From: Bartonella sp. M0283
Lineage (GTDB): Bacteria > Pseudomonadota > Alphaproteobacteria > Rhizobiales > Rhizobiaceae
Length of the DNA stretch: 64,000 nucleotides
Direction: 5' to 3'
Assembly (NCBI RefSeq): GCF_016100455.1
Contig: NZ_JACFSK010000001.1
Coordinates: forward strand, 1,054,001 to 1,118,000
Position 1 is the stretch's first letter. Every line of letters starts with the position of its first letter. The notes beneath the pieces are model-generated. The model was not told the DNA's origin, ran no database searches, and worked only from the letters and a program-made list of their open reading frames with translations. Made by a program: the position numbers and the translations under genes. Positions 39,497-50,393 of this stretch are shown here, piece after piece.

Positions 39497-39712
39497 GATT
39501 ACTCTCGATTGTTGATTATCTGGTCGAACCGGATAGAGATTATTTAAGCTGCTTTTTCATAAAAACTCAATGACCGCCTGATATCGGCTTGCAATCGTAA
39601 AATGCTCGTACAATTCCGATATAGGATAGAAATCTTCGATTGGCTTTATTTTTTCGGCAAATATAGCTTGCTTAAGAAAAGTGCCAATGTCTCTTTTCTA
39701 ACAAAAATCACA

Positions 39713-40591
39713 TTATTCGGCAGCTATTTTGCAAAGCGTGAATTCTCGTTCAGGAAATGCCATAAGATCAGCGGACAAAGAAGTGAGATCATTCTGCAGT
39801 GAACTGAAATTATGGTTCGCTTCAAGCGTAATTTCATCTAGATAGAGACTTCTATTGATTTCAATTTGAAGAGCATGGATATTTTCGGCAGGTTTTCCGT
39901 AATGGGCAGTAATGAAACCGCCCGAATAAGGCCGGTTGAGGCTGACATTATATCCCTTTTCTCTCAAAAGCTCGGCCGTATATTCAACAAACGCATTGGT
40001 GCAGGATTGCCCATATTGATCGCCCAGAATAAAATCCGGTTGTTCGCCACCGTTAAAAAACTTCAGTTTTCCCGGCATTGAGTGGCAATCTATAAGAACT
40101 GCAAAACCGAACCGTTTCCGCATTGAATTGAGCGTCGATTGAAGATGGTTGTGGTAAGGAACATATAGACTATCAATACGTTTCAAAGCATCTTCCAGAT
40201 GGATTCGCCCGTTATATATCGGTAGATCACTTGCTACGTTTTTAGGTATAGTCCCCAAGCCTGCCATAACACGTGTCGACGGATTTGGAACATAATCCGG
40301 CATAGGTTCGAAGAACATATCAGGATCAAGCTCATATTGGGCACGATTGACATCAATAAAAGACCGCGGGTAATTTGCCGCCATAAGCGCGGCACCAAGC
40401 CCGACAACTTTACCGAAAAGCAAATCAACGAAACAATCTTCCGACATCCGGATCGTAAAATTATCGAGCACGGACTGCTCAAGAAAGCTTTCCGGATAAA
40501 ACCTGCCGGAATGAGGTGAATTGAACAAAAACGGCACACGCAGTTCAGCCGGTTCAAAATATTGAAATGCTGTCACGCCGCTTGCATTCAT
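39713..40591 (-). CDS. N-formylglutamate amidohydrolase family protein
   Basis: 292 residues from the ATG at 40591, preferred because GAGCAGG lies nine bases upstream; the frame is open to 40663. Zinc-site motifs are FNSPHSGRFYP (His), a SEDCFVDLLF segment, and LIDCHSMPGK. The family hydrolyses N-formylglutamate in histidine use, but solitary rhizobial homologues may act on other N-formyl amino acids. It is encoded divergently from cpdR, a conserved neighbourhood. Confidence 0.88.
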   Translation of the reverse strand: MNASGVTAFQYFEPAELRVPFLFNSPHSGRFYPESFLEQSVLDNFTIRMSEDCFVDLLFGKVVGLGAALMAANYPRSFIDVNRAQYELDPDMFFEPMPDYVPNPSTRVMAGLGTIPKNVASDLPIYNGRIHLEDALKRIDSLYVPYHNHLQSTLNSMRKRFGFAVLIDCHSMPGKLKFFNGGEQPDFILGDQYGQSCTNAFVEYTAELLREKGYNVSLNRPYSGGFITAHYGKPAENIHALQIEINRSLYLDEITLEANHNFSSLQNDLTSLSADLMAFPEREFTLCKIAAE

Positions 40592-40788
40592 ATTGTTAGC
40601 CTGCTCATTTTTTGTTTGTTTCATAAAAGGTAAACCAGTTTTCATGGCATTCGCAACCGGCAATTAACCATTATAAGAAACAAAGTCCATTCAACATGCC
40701 TTTACCGCTTTTTTTACGAACCTAATTTATTGTATGAATAAGAGTGAGATAAGGTTCCAAATCGAATAAACAACAGCTGGACATTATT

Positions 40789-41151
40789 ATGAAACGAATT
40801 TTGCTTGCCGAAGACGATAATGATATGCGTCGATTTTTAGCAAAAGCTCTGGAACGGGCCGGTTACGAAGTTACAGATTTTGATAACGGTGCAAGCGCCT
40901 ATGAACGGCTTCAGGAAGAACCGTTTTCACTTTTATTGACCGATATCGTAATGCCAGAAATGGATGGTATAGAGCTCGCTCGCCGTGCAACCGAAATTGA
41001 TCCGGATTTGAGGGTAATGTTTATCACCGGATTTGCTGCTGTAGCACTCAACTCCGATAGCAATACCCCAAGAGATGCAAAGGTTTTGTCCAAGCCATTC
41101 CATTTGCGTGAACTCGTTTCCGAAGTCGAAAAGATGCTTATCGCAGCCTAA
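40789..41151 (+). CDS. cpdR: CpdR, single-domain response regulator
   Basis: 120 residues, a receiver domain only. The acidic pair is in AEDDND (8-12), the phosphoacceptor Asp52 is in LLTDIVMPEMDG, the switch Thr80 is in FITG and Lys102 in LSKPF. CpdR localises ClpXP and controls proteolysis of CtrA and other factors in alphaproteobacterial cell-cycle control. Neighbours and sequence match rhizobial CpdR. tRNA-Val follows on the same strand. Confidence 0.92.
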   Translation: MKRILLAEDDNDMRRFLAKALERAGYEVTDFDNGASAYERLQEEPFSLLLTDIVMPEMDGIELARRATEIDPDLRVMFITGFAAVALNSDSNTPRDAKVLSKPFHLRELVSEVEKMLIAA

Positions 41152-41210
41152 AGGACATTTTTAAAAATCCACAATTTCCCATTTTATAAGCGATTTTTTA
41201 TAAAAAGGCA

Positions 41211-41239
41211 TTGACCTAACGGTCTTGTTGTGGTGTATG
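41211..41239 (+). promoter_or_regulatory. Candidate tRNA-Val promoter
   Basis: TTGACC at 41211-41216 and a weak TGTATG at 41234-41239 are 17 bases apart and end 14 bases before the tRNA. Confidence 0.4.
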
Positions 41240-41253
41240 CAACAGCGTCAGAT

Positions 41254-41328
41254 GGGCGTGTAGCTCAGAGGGAGAGCACTACATTGACATTGTAGGGGTC
41301 ACAGGTTCAATCCCTGTCACGCCCACCA
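41254..41328 (+). tRNA. tRNA-Val (anticodon GAC)
   Basis: A 75-nt cloverleaf. The acceptor GGGCGTG pairs with CACGCCC (41318-41324), then A and an encoded CCA. The anticodon stem CTACA/TGTAG encloses TTGACAT with anticodon GAC. T-arm CAGGTTCAATCCCTG is intact. Confidence 0.97.
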
Positions 41329-42296
41329 TCTGTTTTTCAATTAACCCGTTTTCTTGCTTAAAAAAATTTGTTTTTCCGTTTGTTTCTTATCGTCATAGAA
41401 CGGCAACGAGTTACCTTTCTGTTGAAACAAACAAGCTCTTATCCCCTCTTCTTACCGCGCCCTAAGAAATAGGCCATTTGGTCTTTTCTCGTTCACGACC
41501 TGTCACTCACATGACAACCGTTCAGAAGCTATGCGTTTCCGAGAATCGGGAACCGTTAAATAAGCTGCATATCCGGTTTTTTGATTCCCCTCGTGACGAG
41601 TGACTCTGCTTTTTTAAAAAAATTTATGAGCAGAATTGTCCCGCGAGACAAAAATTGAATTCGCTATTCGCGTTGAAGCAAAAAACGTTTATCCAAAACT
41701 GAAGGCAAAGTTGCGATTATGACAATTCAATCGCCATAAGCTCTGGTGAAGCCAATAATCACGAAGTTAATCTGATTTCTAAAATCGTTCAGATATTTCA
41801 CAGGCAATAGCCTGTAAAAGCTGCCTGAACATAAAACGCTGCTCCATTTAATAGTTGCGTCCGGAATAAGCTTCTCGCGGGGCCAGATAGTGTTAACCTC
41901 TTTCCCGTCAGGTTTTACTTCCATTTAACTATAGGAAAGGAGTGGTATTAAAAGAAAACATCCTATGACTTTGATATCGGCAGGCTACAAAATTTCTTGA
42001 TCAAAAATTCGCATAAATGACCGAAACTGCCGCAACAACCTACCCTCACCGATCGTTTATTAAAAAATGAAACTGTTTTAAAGTGATAAATTTCTATCCC
42101 CTCGAAACGCGCAGAATTGAACGAAATGAACTCAAGAAATATCAATCATCGTGACTAACGCGTTCCAATTGTCGTGACCAATTGCATATACTGCGTCCTG
42201 ACAAATCATAGACATAGTGAATGCCCGTTTTCTGTCAGATGATAATCAAACGCGTCAACGAAATTAAAACTATATTTTTTCGGCCCCAAACGAAGC
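41329..42296. other. Gene-free stretch downstream of tRNA-Val
   Basis: About 970 bases with no convincing protein gene; frames of up to 68 codons lack ribosome sites and family resemblance. I see no integrase, tRNA-end duplication or repeat that would mark an integrated element. Confidence 0.55.
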
Positions 42297-42803
42297 TTAA
42301 CGAGCGCGATCAAGAACTCTTTTGCATTCAATCAATTCAAACAAAGCTTCCTGAAGCAAAGTTTTGTTATCCTTGCCTTTTCCGATATTGCTTCCGCCCA
42401 CTTCAGTGTCGGAATCGGATTTCATAAAGCTGAACAGGCCTCTGGATTGTGGTTGTTTTGCAGGAAGCGGCGTGTTTTCGGCTTCCTCTTCAGCTTTTTT
42501 CTTCCGGGTAATTGCATCTATTGCAGCAACGTCTCCATTGCCCAACGCAATTACAAAGGCTATGCCATTTTCTTTCAATAGGCGCTGTGCACCTTTTATT
42601 GTGTAACCTTGTTCATATAGGAGCTGGCGAATTCCTTTCAGCAAATCCACATCGGCTGGCCGGTAATAACGCCGCCCGCCTCCACGTTTTAACGGCTTGA
42701 TCTGGGAAAAACGTGTTTCCCAAAACCTCAGAACGTGTTGCGGCAGATCCAACGCTTCAGCAACTTCGCTGATTGTACGAAAAGCATCTGGACTTTTATC
42801 CAT
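42297..42803 (-). CDS. MerR-family transcriptional regulator
   Basis: 168 residues with an N-terminal MerR winged helix (about 8-78: [21 protein letters not shown], then [20 protein letters not shown]). A variable, charged tail without Cys suggests no metal sensing. This gene follows ihfA in most alphaproteobacteria. Its target is unknown. The DNA-binding half is clear and the effector region is not recognisable. Confidence 0.92.
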   Translation of the reverse strand: MDKSPDAFRTISEVAEALDLPQHVLRFWETRFSQIKPLKRGGGRRYYRPADVDLLKGIRQLLYEQGYTIKGAQRLLKENGIAFVIALGNGDVAAIDAITRKKKAEEEAENTPLPAKQPQSRGLFSFMKSDSDTEVGGSNIGKGKDNKTLLQEALFELIECKRVLDRAR

Positions 42804-42979
42804 TTTTTGGCCTTTTCCGAATATAACAACCTCGAACTTTCTGGTAATTGACAGTTACCGTAACGTTACTTCCATTTTCACAAAATTCCGGCATATACAA
42901 TTAAACAATCGGCCATTGGCTCTTGCCACTGCTCTCGAATATCGGTCTTTTTGGAGTGCCGAAATATATTTATGTAATT

Positions 42980-43291
42980 TTACGATTTTTTTGAACGATG
43001 GCCGTCGAGAATTTTTTTCTTCAAAACATTCGATGCCTTGAATGTCATAACGCGACGGGGCGAAATTGGCACTTCTTCACCTGTCTTCGGATTGCGACCA
43101 ATACGTTCTGTCTTGTTACGAACATGAAAAGTTGCAAACGACGATAATTTTACCGTCTCGCCTTTGACAATTGCATCGCAAACTTCATTAAGGATCATTT
43201 CAACCAATGAAGCCGACTCTGTGCGTGACAGGCCAACTTTTCTGCAAACTGCATCTGCTAAATCCGCGCGCGTCACTGTATTACCAGCCAT
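42980..43291 (-). CDS. ihfA: IhfA, integration host factor alpha subunit
   Basis: 103 residues of the HU/IHF family. The signature [23 protein letters not shown] includes the DNA-intercalating Pro of the beta arm. It pairs with IhfB (elsewhere) to bend DNA. It lies 74 bases downstream of fabH and 176 bases before merR, in the conserved plsX-fabH-ihfA-merR order. Confidence 0.95.
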   Translation of the reverse strand: MAGNTVTRADLADAVCRKVGLSRTESASLVEMILNEVCDAIVKGETVKLSSFATFHVRNKTERIGRNPKTGEEVPISPRRVMTFKASNVLKKKILDGHRSKKS

Positions 43292-43365
43292 AACAATCGC
43301 CTTCTTATAATTGAAGTATAAAAAACTTATACGTTAAACATATTATCGGTCAAGTTGTCTTGGCA

Positions 43366-44340
43366 CTACCAACGGATAAGAATAGCTCCCCATGTGAATC
43401 CGCCGCCCATTGCCTCCAGCATGACCAGATCACCTTTCTTTATTCTACCATCTTTAACCGCTACCGCAAGCGCCAAAGGCACAGATGCGGCCGAAGTATT
43501 GCCATGCTGATCAACGGTGATCACAACTTTTTCATCAGCGATACCAAGTTTTTTGGCCGATGCGTCGATAATACGTTTATTGGCTTGATGAGGTACAAAC
43601 CAGTCAAGCTCGGACGGTGATATTCCGGTTGCAGAGAAGCAATCATCCACCACGTCGGTAATCATGCCTACAGCATGTTTGAATACTTCTCGGCCTTCCA
43701 TTCGCAAATGTCCGGTCGTTTGTGTGGTCGAAGGACCGCCATCCACGTAAAGCTTGTCGACAAATGCACCGTCTGAACGCTGTTTACAGGCAAGAATACC
43801 ACGATCACTGTTATTGCCACTCTGGTTCTCGACAGCTTCGAGAATAACAGCGCCCGCACCATCTCCGAAAAGAACACATGTCGAACGGTCGTTCCAATCA
43901 AGAATACGCGAGAAGGTTTCCGCACCAATGACAAGAATTCGCTTGGCCATGCCACCTTTCAAATAAAGATCGGCAGTTGTCATTGCAAAAATGAAACCCG
44001 AACAGACAGCCTGAACATCAAACGCAAAACCGTGCGACATTCCTAACGCATTCTGTATTTCCACCGCCGAAGCAGGAAAAGTATGATTAGGTGTTGCTGT
44101 CGCCAGAATAATGCAGTCGATATCGGCGACAGTAAGTCCGGCATTATCAAGTGCAGCTTGTGCGGCAGCCGCTCCAAGAGAAACGGTCGTTTCATCTTTC
44201 CCGGCAATATAGCGCTGGCGGATTCCGGTCCGTTGAACGATCCATGCATCGGATGTCTCGACAATCCCCTCGAGCTCGCTGTTCAACATTTTCTTTTTAG
44301 GCAGCGCACTTCCTATGCCACATATGGCAGATCGAATCAT
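43366..44340 (-). CDS. fabH: FabH, beta-ketoacyl-ACP synthase III
   Basis: 324 residues. Catalytic triad Cys113 (DVQAVCSGF), His in VPHQANKRI and Asn in [10 protein letters not shown]. It condenses acetyl-CoA with malonyl-ACP to start type II fatty acid synthesis. It is 46 bases after plsX, as usual. N-terminal [16 protein letters not shown] is canonical. Confidence 0.96.
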   Translation of the reverse strand: MIRSAICGIGSALPKKKMLNSELEGIVETSDAWIVQRTGIRQRYIAGKDETTVSLGAAAAQAALDNAGLTVADIDCIILATATPNHTFPASAVEIQNALGMSHGFAFDVQAVCSGFIFAMTTADLYLKGGMAKRILVIGAETFSRILDWNDRSTCVLFGDGAGAVILEAVENQSGNNSDRGILACKQRSDGAFVDKLYVDGGPSTTQTTGHLRMEGREVFKHAVGMITDVVDDCFSATGISPSELDWFVPHQANKRIIDASAKKLGIADEKVVITVDQHGNTSAASVPLALAVAVKDGRIKKGDLVMLEAMGGGFTWGAILIRW

Positions 44341-44386
44341 TCAGTTCTATCCTTAACCAGCGAATCAACAATTAGTTTTCAATGCG

Positions 44387-45457
44387 TTATACATGCTCCG
44401 TATCATGGCCCGCATGGTCACCATGATTGAGAAGCTCGGGTTTTTTATCGTGAAAATGCCTCAAATCCGCTGCGATTTTCTCGAGAAGTTTATTGTTAAC
44501 CATTTCATAGCCTACACGTAAAGCAGAAGCAAACCCATCCGCGTCGGTTCCACCATGACTTTTAATAACAACACCATTCAAACCGAGTAAGACGCCACCG
44601 TTTACACGTCCGGGATCCATTTTTTGCTTGAGCTGACGGAAAGCACTGATTGATAGAAGGTAACCGAGTTTTGTTAGCCATGAGCTGGACATTGCTTCAC
44701 GCAATATTTGCGCCATTTGTCTCGCTGTTCCTTCGGCTGCTTTCAATGCGATATTACCCGAAAATCCTTCGGTAACCACAACATCGACAGTACCTTTTCC
44801 AATATCATTGCCTTCTACGAAGCCTTTATATTCCAGTCCGTCGAGCCCGATTTCACGCAGCATCATGCCTGCCTGCTTGATTTCATCAAGTCCTTTGACT
44901 TCCTCCACTCCAATATTAAGGAGACCGACTGTCGGACGTGCGACATTATAAAGAGCACGAAACATACCCGCTCCCATGACCGCCAGATCGACAAGTTGAT
45001 CCGATGAGGCGCCAATGGTTGCGCCAATATCAAGCACAAGACTTTCGCCACGCAATGTCGGCCAAACTCCCGCAATGCCGGGACGGTCGGCTTCTTCCAT
45101 CATTCTCAAACAAAAATATGACATTGCCATCAATGCACCGGTGTTACCGGCTGATACACAGGCATCGGCTTCACCATTTTTCACCGCTTCGATCGCTTTC
45201 CACATTGATGACTTGCCGCGCCCGTTTCGCAATGCCTGACTAGGCTTTTCGTCCATACGGGTATAGGTTTCGGTCGCAATGAATGTTGAACAGGAACCAA
45301 GTTCCGGATAACGCTTCAAAACCGGTTCAACTGCACTCGCAACGCCATAAAAAATAAAACGTATTTCAGGAAAACGTTTCTGCGCAATTGCTGCACCGGC
45401 AATTGTGATCTCAGGGCCAAAATCGCCGCCCATTGCATCCACAGAAATTCTGATCAC
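44387..45457 (-). CDS. plsX: PlsX, phosphate acyltransferase
   Basis: 356 residues from the GTG at 45457, chosen because AGGA lies nine bases upstream and the family starts with [15 protein letters not shown]. The open frame to 45565 adds 36 unrelated residues. It makes acyl-phosphate from acyl-ACP for phospholipid synthesis. Motifs include [12 protein letters not shown] and [12 protein letters not shown] near the C-terminus. It forms the pair with fabH. Confidence 0.95.
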   Translation of the reverse strand: MIRISVDAMGGDFGPEITIAGAAIAQKRFPEIRFIFYGVASAVEPVLKRYPELGSCSTFIATETYTRMDEKPSQALRNGRGKSSMWKAIEAVKNGEADACVSAGNTGALMAMSYFCLRMMEEADRPGIAGVWPTLRGESLVLDIGATIGASSDQLVDLAVMGAGMFRALYNVARPTVGLLNIGVEEVKGLDEIKQAGMMLREIGLDGLEYKGFVEGNDIGKGTVDVVVTEGFSGNIALKAAEGTARQMAQILREAMSSSWLTKLGYLLSISAFRQLKQKMDPGRVNGGVLLGLNGVVIKSHGGTDADGFASALRVGYEMVNNKLLEKIAADLRHFHDKKPELLNHGDHAGHDTEHV

Positions 45458-45592
45458 TCTCAAATGTCCTATTAGTTTCGAATTATATATAAGCAATGCC
45501 GCAATAAAGCGACGCTGTGTGAAACTTAACGCCGAAAATACCGGTTTTAAGCCATTATACAACAATAAAATTTGTTTTTTCGACGACCTTGG

Positions 45593-46168
45593 CTATTTCA
45601 GTTGTTTTAAAATGGCAAAAGGTGAAGGTTCTGTTTTGTCTTTTTCCATATCTTCAATATAGTTTCCGTCCACGCCTTCTTTACGTGGATAAGGATCAAT
45701 CGATAATTCGAAGAATTCTTCAAGAAAAGCGCCGATATCAATTGAATCACCATGAAATACTTCAGGCGTGTCAGGACCTTCAGCATCTACAAAAACTTCA
45801 CTTGTATTATCGCGCTCTTGATATTTGACAAGCTTGGAATCGTCGGGGATAAAAACCGACTCCACCTCTTCTTCTATATGTTTTGGAAGAGGTTCGAGTG
45901 TGACGACACAAGCCTGAACTATTTCAGCCTCAAACTTGCCTTTGACACGAACGCCGCGTTTCTTCCAAGGAGAAATGTGAACATCGGCGTGAAACGATTT
46001 TACCTCCAGCAAGCCATGGTTTTCCACAAGCTTCAGCCGCTCTTTTTCATCTGCATCAATCTTGATGCGGATTCCTTTCACCGGTAGCGAACGGACATTG
46101 ACAGGATAGTGAATGGCAAAGCTCATGACGTGATGGTCATTATTGTGTGTTTGGTCATTATCATCCAT
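45593..46168 (-). CDS. YceD/DUF177 family protein
   Basis: 191 residues. The DUF177 core includes VRVKGKFEAEIVQACVVTLEPLP and the acidic C-terminal half with FLEEFFELSIDPYPRKEG. DUF177 proteins are linked to 23S rRNA metabolism and usually precede rpmF or plsX; rpmF is absent here. It is the first gene of the plsX-fabH-ihfA-merR set and divergent from bamE. Confidence 0.9.
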   Translation of the reverse strand: MDDNDQTHNNDHHVMSFAIHYPVNVRSLPVKGIRIKIDADEKERLKLVENHGLLEVKSFHADVHISPWKKRGVRVKGKFEAEIVQACVVTLEPLPKHIEEEVESVFIPDDSKLVKYQERDNTSEVFVDAEGPDTPEVFHGDSIDIGAFLEEFFELSIDPYPRKEGVDGNYIEDMEKDKTEPSPFAILKQLK

Positions 46169-46405
46169 AACGATTTTATCCAGCCTCTTTTCAACCGATA
46201 ATTTTTCCCGATACCTTTAACGATAACGCCCAATACCTTTAACGATATCGTATGAGAGTCACAGAAAAGTCTTTGCTCTATTCCGTTTTTTTTACATACT
46301 CATTGTTAATAATTGCAAGTCTCTAACGATGCAATCTATTGCAAACCGCTTTAAGGTGGTTTAGGCAAAAAGGTTGAAAAAGAATTTATCCCCGCCATGC
46401 GTTAG

Positions 46406-46918
46406 ATGGAGATGTCATTGTTTTACACGGTTCGCATTACAACCCGAGCTAAGCGTGGGTTAATCATCGGTTTAATGGCTGCTACAACAATTACGCTCGG
46501 CGGCTGTAAGTCACATGATTTTCTCAACACAAGCCAGACCTATAACGAAGGCTATGTTCTTGACGAATCGGCACTTGCTTCTGTTCCTGTCGGTTCAAGT
46601 CGTGATCAGGTTTTGCTTGCACTTGGCTCGCCTTCGATGACAGCAATGTATGACAATGAGGTATTTTATTATATCTCCCAAACGCGTTATCGCGGTGCGC
46701 AATTTATGAAGCCGAAAATTGTCGATCGTAAAATTCTGGCTATTTACTTCAACAAAAATGGACAGGTTGAACGGATTGCCAATTACGGTCTGGAAGATGG
46801 TAAAGTTTTCGATAGCATTTCGAAGACAACCCCGACCGGTGGTCATGACCAATCATTCCTGTCACAGTTGATCAAAGGTTCGAAGGGCGTTCCCCAGTTA
46901 CCTACCAATGGCCGTTGA
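46406..46918 (+). CDS. bamE: BamE (SmpA/OmlA) outer-membrane assembly lipoprotein
   Basis: 170 residues with a lipoprotein signal (GLMAATTITLGGC, Cys34) and the BamE fold: LASVPVGSSRDQVLLALGSPS and AIYFNKNGQVERIANYGLEDG. It stabilises the BamABCD outer-membrane protein insertase in the periplasm. An ATG at 46412 is an alternative start. The tail (140-170) is longer than in E. coli, as in other alphaproteobacteria. Confidence 0.94.
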   Translation: MEMSLFYTVRITTRAKRGLIIGLMAATTITLGGCKSHDFLNTSQTYNEGYVLDESALASVPVGSSRDQVLLALGSPSMTAMYDNEVFYYISQTRYRGAQFMKPKIVDRKILAIYFNKNGQVERIANYGLEDGKVFDSISKTTPTGGHDQSFLSQLIKGSKGVPQLPTNGR

Positions 46919-47012
46919 TAGTCACTTCATTCCGTTTCCAATAACAATTGTAGGCGGAGCAAAGGTGTTTGGCTCTATTGAACCGGTTTCTGTACTTGTT
47001 GCTGGTTGAATT

Positions 47013-47045
47013 AAAAAAGCTCTATCGAATGATAGAGCTTTTTTT
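47013..47045. terminator. Bidirectional terminator between bamE and nusB
   Basis: AAAAAGCTCTATC-GAAT-GATAGAGCTTTTTTT forms a perfect 10-bp-plus stem with an A run on one side and a T run on the other, serving both convergent transcripts. Confidence 0.92.
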
Positions 47046-47066
47046 GTTTTTCTTTATTGCAACAAC

Positions 47067-47546
47067 CTATTTGTGTCTCAATTCTTTTGCCATGCGGTCC
47101 AGAACCGCATTGACCATTCGCGGCTCTTCTCCGGAAAAGAAAGCTTTGGCAATGTCGACATATTCATTTATTGCAACAGCAATCGGAACATCTTTACGAT
47201 TTTTGATTTCCCACGCCCCTGCCCTTAATATGGCACGTAGTGTAGAATCAATACGCGATAGCGGCCAATCCTCTGGCAAATGTTGACGAATCATTGGGTC
47301 AAGCTGACGTTGTTCCTCCACCACCCCTGCTATGATGGCACGAAACCATTGCGGATCAGCCTCAAGATATTGCTCGCCATCAACTTCTTGTCCCAAGCGA
47401 TAAGTCTCATATTCCGATGTAATTTCCAAAATACCTGTTCCGGCAACATCCATCTGATAGAGCGCCTGAACAGCAGCCAAACGTGCAGCGCCGCGTTTGT
47501 TCGCGCGGCGCGGCATGTTAATATTATTGGCAGGGCTTTTATTCAA
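47067..47546 (-). CDS. nusB: NusB, transcription antitermination factor
   Basis: 159 residues. Arg/Lys-rich N-terminus with [17 protein letters not shown] and C-terminal [24 protein letters not shown] are the NusB signatures. It binds boxA RNA with S10 in rRNA antitermination. It overlaps ribH by four bases. Confidence 0.96.
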   Translation of the reverse strand: MNKSPANNINMPRRANKRGAARLAAVQALYQMDVAGTGILEITSEYETYRLGQEVDGEQYLEADPQWFRAIIAGVVEEQRQLDPMIRQHLPEDWPLSRIDSTLRAILRAGAWEIKNRKDVPIAVAINEYVDIAKAFFSGEEPRMVNAVLDRMAKELRHK

Positions 47547-47998
47547 TGATTTACTCCGAACTTATGTTTCAGCGCGATCATATGTAGCGCTGCATCGGCG
47601 GCAAAACCGCCTTTATTCTTTTTATCAGGCAGAGCACGTGCCCAAGCCTGTTTTTCATTTTCGACTGTGATGATGCCGTTGCCGATAGCCAAACGCTTGC
47701 GTACAGTCAAATCGGCAATGCCACGGCATGATTCGTTGGAAACAATTTCAAAATGATATGTTTCCCCTCTGATGACACACCCCAATGCGACATAACCATC
47801 ATAGTTTTTTTCGCCCTTTTCCGCAAAGGCAATGGCTGCCGGAATTTCCAAGGCTCCCGGAACAGTTACAACATCAAAATCTGCTCCCGCTGCTTTGAGC
47901 GTTTCCGTTGCACCTTTCAACAATGCATCGGAAATTTCATCATAAAAACGAGCTTCCACAATTAATATGTGAGCCTTTTTCAAGTTCTTCTTTGTCAT
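47543..47998 (-). CDS. ribH: RibH, lumazine synthase
   Basis: 151 residues. Condenses the ribityl-aminouracil with dihydroxybutanone phosphate. Motifs VPGALEIP (47-54) and [12 protein letters not shown] with catalytic His82. Separated from ribE by 195 bases, so it may have its own promoter; I see no FMN riboswitch there. Its stop overlaps the nusB start. Confidence 0.96.
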   Translation of the reverse strand: MTKKNLKKAHILIVEARFYDEISDALLKGATETLKAAGADFDVVTVPGALEIPAAIAFAEKGEKNYDGYVALGCVIRGETYHFEIVSNESCRGIADLTVRKRLAIGNGIITVENEKQAWARALPDKKNKGGFAADAALHMIALKHKFGVNH

Positions 47999-48192
47999 AA
48001 TCTGATCCTACAACTCAAAAATAGGGTTGGCACTCTATGTCCCTCAAAGCCCTTTATAAACAATGGGAACCAGCCAATATACTTCCATTTAAAACAGTTT
48101 TTTAAAATGCGAAAGCGGCTTTTCTCAAAATGGCTCCAATAGAGTGCCATTTGAAGACAGCAAGGTAAATGAATTGAAAAATAACCAGAGCG

Positions 48193-48801
48193 CTAGTGGC
48201 GGAATTCCGATAATCGCGCAGCATATCGAGCCAATTGATCTATTTCAAGATTGACGCAATCGCCCTTCTTGCGCTCCCCCCACGTTGTCACTTCCAGAGT
48301 ATGACGTATGATCAATATGTCAAACAAATCGCCGTCGACCGAATTTATTGTAAGCGACGTACCATCCAATGCGACAGAACCTTTGCGCGCAATAAAAGGA
48401 GAAAATTCCTGCGGAGCTTTCAATTGAAAACGCCTTGCATCTCCTTCTTCTTTTATCTCCATTATCTCGGCCAAACCGTCAACATGACCGGAAACAAGAT
48501 GACCTCCCATTTCATCGCCCAGTTTCAAAGACCTCTCAAGATTGATATGTCCACCAATTTTCCATCTGGAAATATTCGTAAGACGTAATGCTTCTTCCCA
48601 AGCTTCCACAGTAAAACTGTTTTTGTTTGCGCCCGAACGGGATTTTTCAACAACCGTCAGACAGATACCGGAACAGGCAATCGACGCACCAATATCGATT
48701 GTATCTATATCGTAATGAGTGAGGATTTTTATCCGTAAGCCTTCGTTTAAAGGTTCTTTTTCGGCTAGCTCGCCAATATCCGTTACTATTCCGGTAAACA
48801 T
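48193..48801 (-). CDS. ribE: RibE, riboflavin synthase alpha chain
   Basis: 202 residues from the ATG at 48801, giving [14 protein letters not shown] with GGAGG upstream. Two lumazine-binding repeats are seen, with GASIACSGICLTVVEKS in the first and KGSVALDGTSLTINSVDG in the second, and GGHLVSGHVDG between them. Dismutates two dimethyl-ribityllumazines to riboflavin. It overlaps the ribD 3' end by 16 bases. Confidence 0.95.
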   Translation of the reverse strand: MFTGIVTDIGELAEKEPLNEGLRIKILTHYDIDTIDIGASIACSGICLTVVEKSRSGANKNSFTVEAWEEALRLTNISRWKIGGHINLERSLKLGDEMGGHLVSGHVDGLAEIMEIKEEGDARRFQLKAPQEFSPFIARKGSVALDGTSLTINSVDGDLFDILIIRHTLEVTTWGERKKGDCVNLEIDQLARYAARLSEFRH

Positions 48802-49898
48802 TCGGGACGGAGCCTCCATTCACTGTAATTGTCATTACCAAATTCGGCTTGTTCGATTTTTGTGAAATCAGCAAGATATTTTTTGAAATCCGGTGCAGAA
48901 ATCCTGTCATCGCCAAGCTTTATTGTTGAACGGAAGAGCACGACCTTGTCAACCGCCTTCTGGTCAAGAAAAGTCTGGGCTGTTATCGCGCCTCCCTCGA
49001 TCAGGACGCTTGAAATATTATTTTCAAACAATATGCGAAGGATTTGTTCGGGCGTTATGGCCGTGTTGCTTCCGTCACTTTCAAAAAGTTTGACTCCTTT
49101 TTCATGGAGTTCTATCTTTTTTTTCTCTTTGGAATTCCTGCTGCTTATTACCCATGTCGGAACGACTTTTGCAGTTGCCACCAGTCGGCAATCAAGAGGT
49201 ATCGTGAGTTCCGGATCAACCACGACACGCACCGGCGACCGGTCTTCCAGACCTGACAACCGACAGGTGAGTTCGGGATTGTCTGCTCGAACAGTTCCGA
49301 TTCCAATCAGAATTGCATCGTTTTTCGCTCGCATCATATGGCTTACCGAACGCGATAGTTCATTACTGATCAGAACATTTTGCTTGCCTTTAATACCGAT
49401 ACCGTTGTCAGCCGATATCGCCATTTTCAGCGTCACTTCAGGACGCGATAGCTCTCTTGTTTTCAGATAGGCACTCAACCCCTCGAAAGCTTTGCCTGCC
49501 AATATACCGGTTTCAACAATGATGCCGGCATTTTCCAAAATCTTTACACCGCGTCCGCTCACTCTTTTATCGGGATCAAGACATGCAATGACAACACGCT
49601 TTATACCGGCATTTACAAGAGCATCGGCGCATGGAGGTGTTTTCCCGTAATGTGAACAGGGTTCGAGAGTGACATAAGCTGTACCATTTCGCGCGTTTTC
49701 GCCCGCCATTGCCAAGGCTTGCGTTTCAGCATGTGGGCGCCCACCTTTTGCTGTCACCCCATGTCCAACGATCGTATAACCGTCGGAAGCGACTATAATC
49801 GCCCCGACTGAAGGGTTTTCCGAAGTTTGCCCGATATGCCAACTCGCCAAACGGATAGCGGCAGCCATAAATCGACAATCGGCAATTTTATCAACCAT
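48786..49898 (-). CDS. ribD: RibD, bifunctional deaminase/reductase
   Basis: 370 residues from ATG 49898, which overlaps the nrdR stop; a GTG at 49925 is possible. Deaminase domain (1-145) with zinc motif PHAETQ (His56, Glu58) and [11 protein letters not shown] (Cys81, Cys90). The reductase domain follows, with [19 protein letters not shown] and VLIEGGA. It performs the second and third steps of riboflavin synthesis from GTP. Confidence 0.95.
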   Translation of the reverse strand: MVDKIADCRFMAAAIRLASWHIGQTSENPSVGAIIVASDGYTIVGHGVTAKGGRPHAETQALAMAGENARNGTAYVTLEPCSHYGKTPPCADALVNAGIKRVVIACLDPDKRVSGRGVKILENAGIIVETGILAGKAFEGLSAYLKTRELSRPEVTLKMAISADNGIGIKGKQNVLISNELSRSVSHMMRAKNDAILIGIGTVRADNPELTCRLSGLEDRSPVRVVVDPELTIPLDCRLVATAKVVPTWVISSRNSKEKKKIELHEKGVKLFESDGSNTAITPEQILRILFENNISSVLIEGGAITAQTFLDQKAVDKVVLFRSTIKLGDDRISAPDFKKYLADFTKIEQAEFGNDNYSEWRLRPECLPE

Positions 49899-50373
49899 TA
49901 TTGTTGTTTTCTTTTTCTCCGTCACGATCCGACAATTCGTCGATTACATCGTGAAAATCACTGGCATTGCGAAAATTGCGATAAACGGAGGCGAAACGGA
50001 TATAGGCAATATCATCGATACCTTTCAGCGCTTCCATTACAAGGCGCCCTATTTGTTCCGATGATATTTCGGGTTCTCCCGAACTTTCAAGTTGTCTGAC
50101 AATACCTGATATTGCCCTCTCGACACGCTCTGGATCGACATTTCTCTTACGTAAGGCAACTTCCACAGAGCGCATGAGTTTGTCACGGTCAAAAGGAACA
50201 TGACGGCCGCTCTTCTTGGTGACCATCAATTCACGTAACTGGACACGTTCGAATGTCGTGAAACGGCCGCCGCATACGGGACATATGCGGCGACGGCGAA
50301 TAACCGAACCATCTTCGGCCGGACGCGAGTCCTTTACCTGTGTATCTTCAGATTGACAGTAAGGACACCGCAT
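49891..50373 (-). CDS. nrdR: NrdR, ribonucleotide reductase repressor
   Basis: 160 residues. Zinc ribbon Cys3, Cys6, Cys31 and Cys34 (MRCPYC and ICPVCGGRF), then an ATP cone (about 46-140, [20 protein letters not shown]). It senses ATP/dATP and represses nrd operons at paired NrdR boxes. Candidate boxes lie upstream of nrdJ in this window. It sits between glyA and ribD as in most alphaproteobacteria. Confidence 0.96.
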   Translation of the reverse strand: MRCPYCQSEDTQVKDSRPAEDGSVIRRRRICPVCGGRFTTFERVQLRELMVTKKSGRHVPFDRDKLMRSVEVALRKRNVDPERVERAISGIVRQLESSGEPEISSEQIGRLVMEALKGIDDIAYIRFASVYRNFRNASDFHDVIDELSDRDGEKENNNNG

Positions 50374-50393
50374 TTTTTACTCCGTTCAAATAA

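Noticed and set aside
47999..48192. FMN riboswitch upstream of ribH
   Set aside because: No RFN-element consensus on the leftward strand.
48829..49470. 213-codon open frame opposite ribD
   Set aside because: Antisense shadow; Ser/Arg-rich low-complexity composition typical of reverse reading of a real gene.
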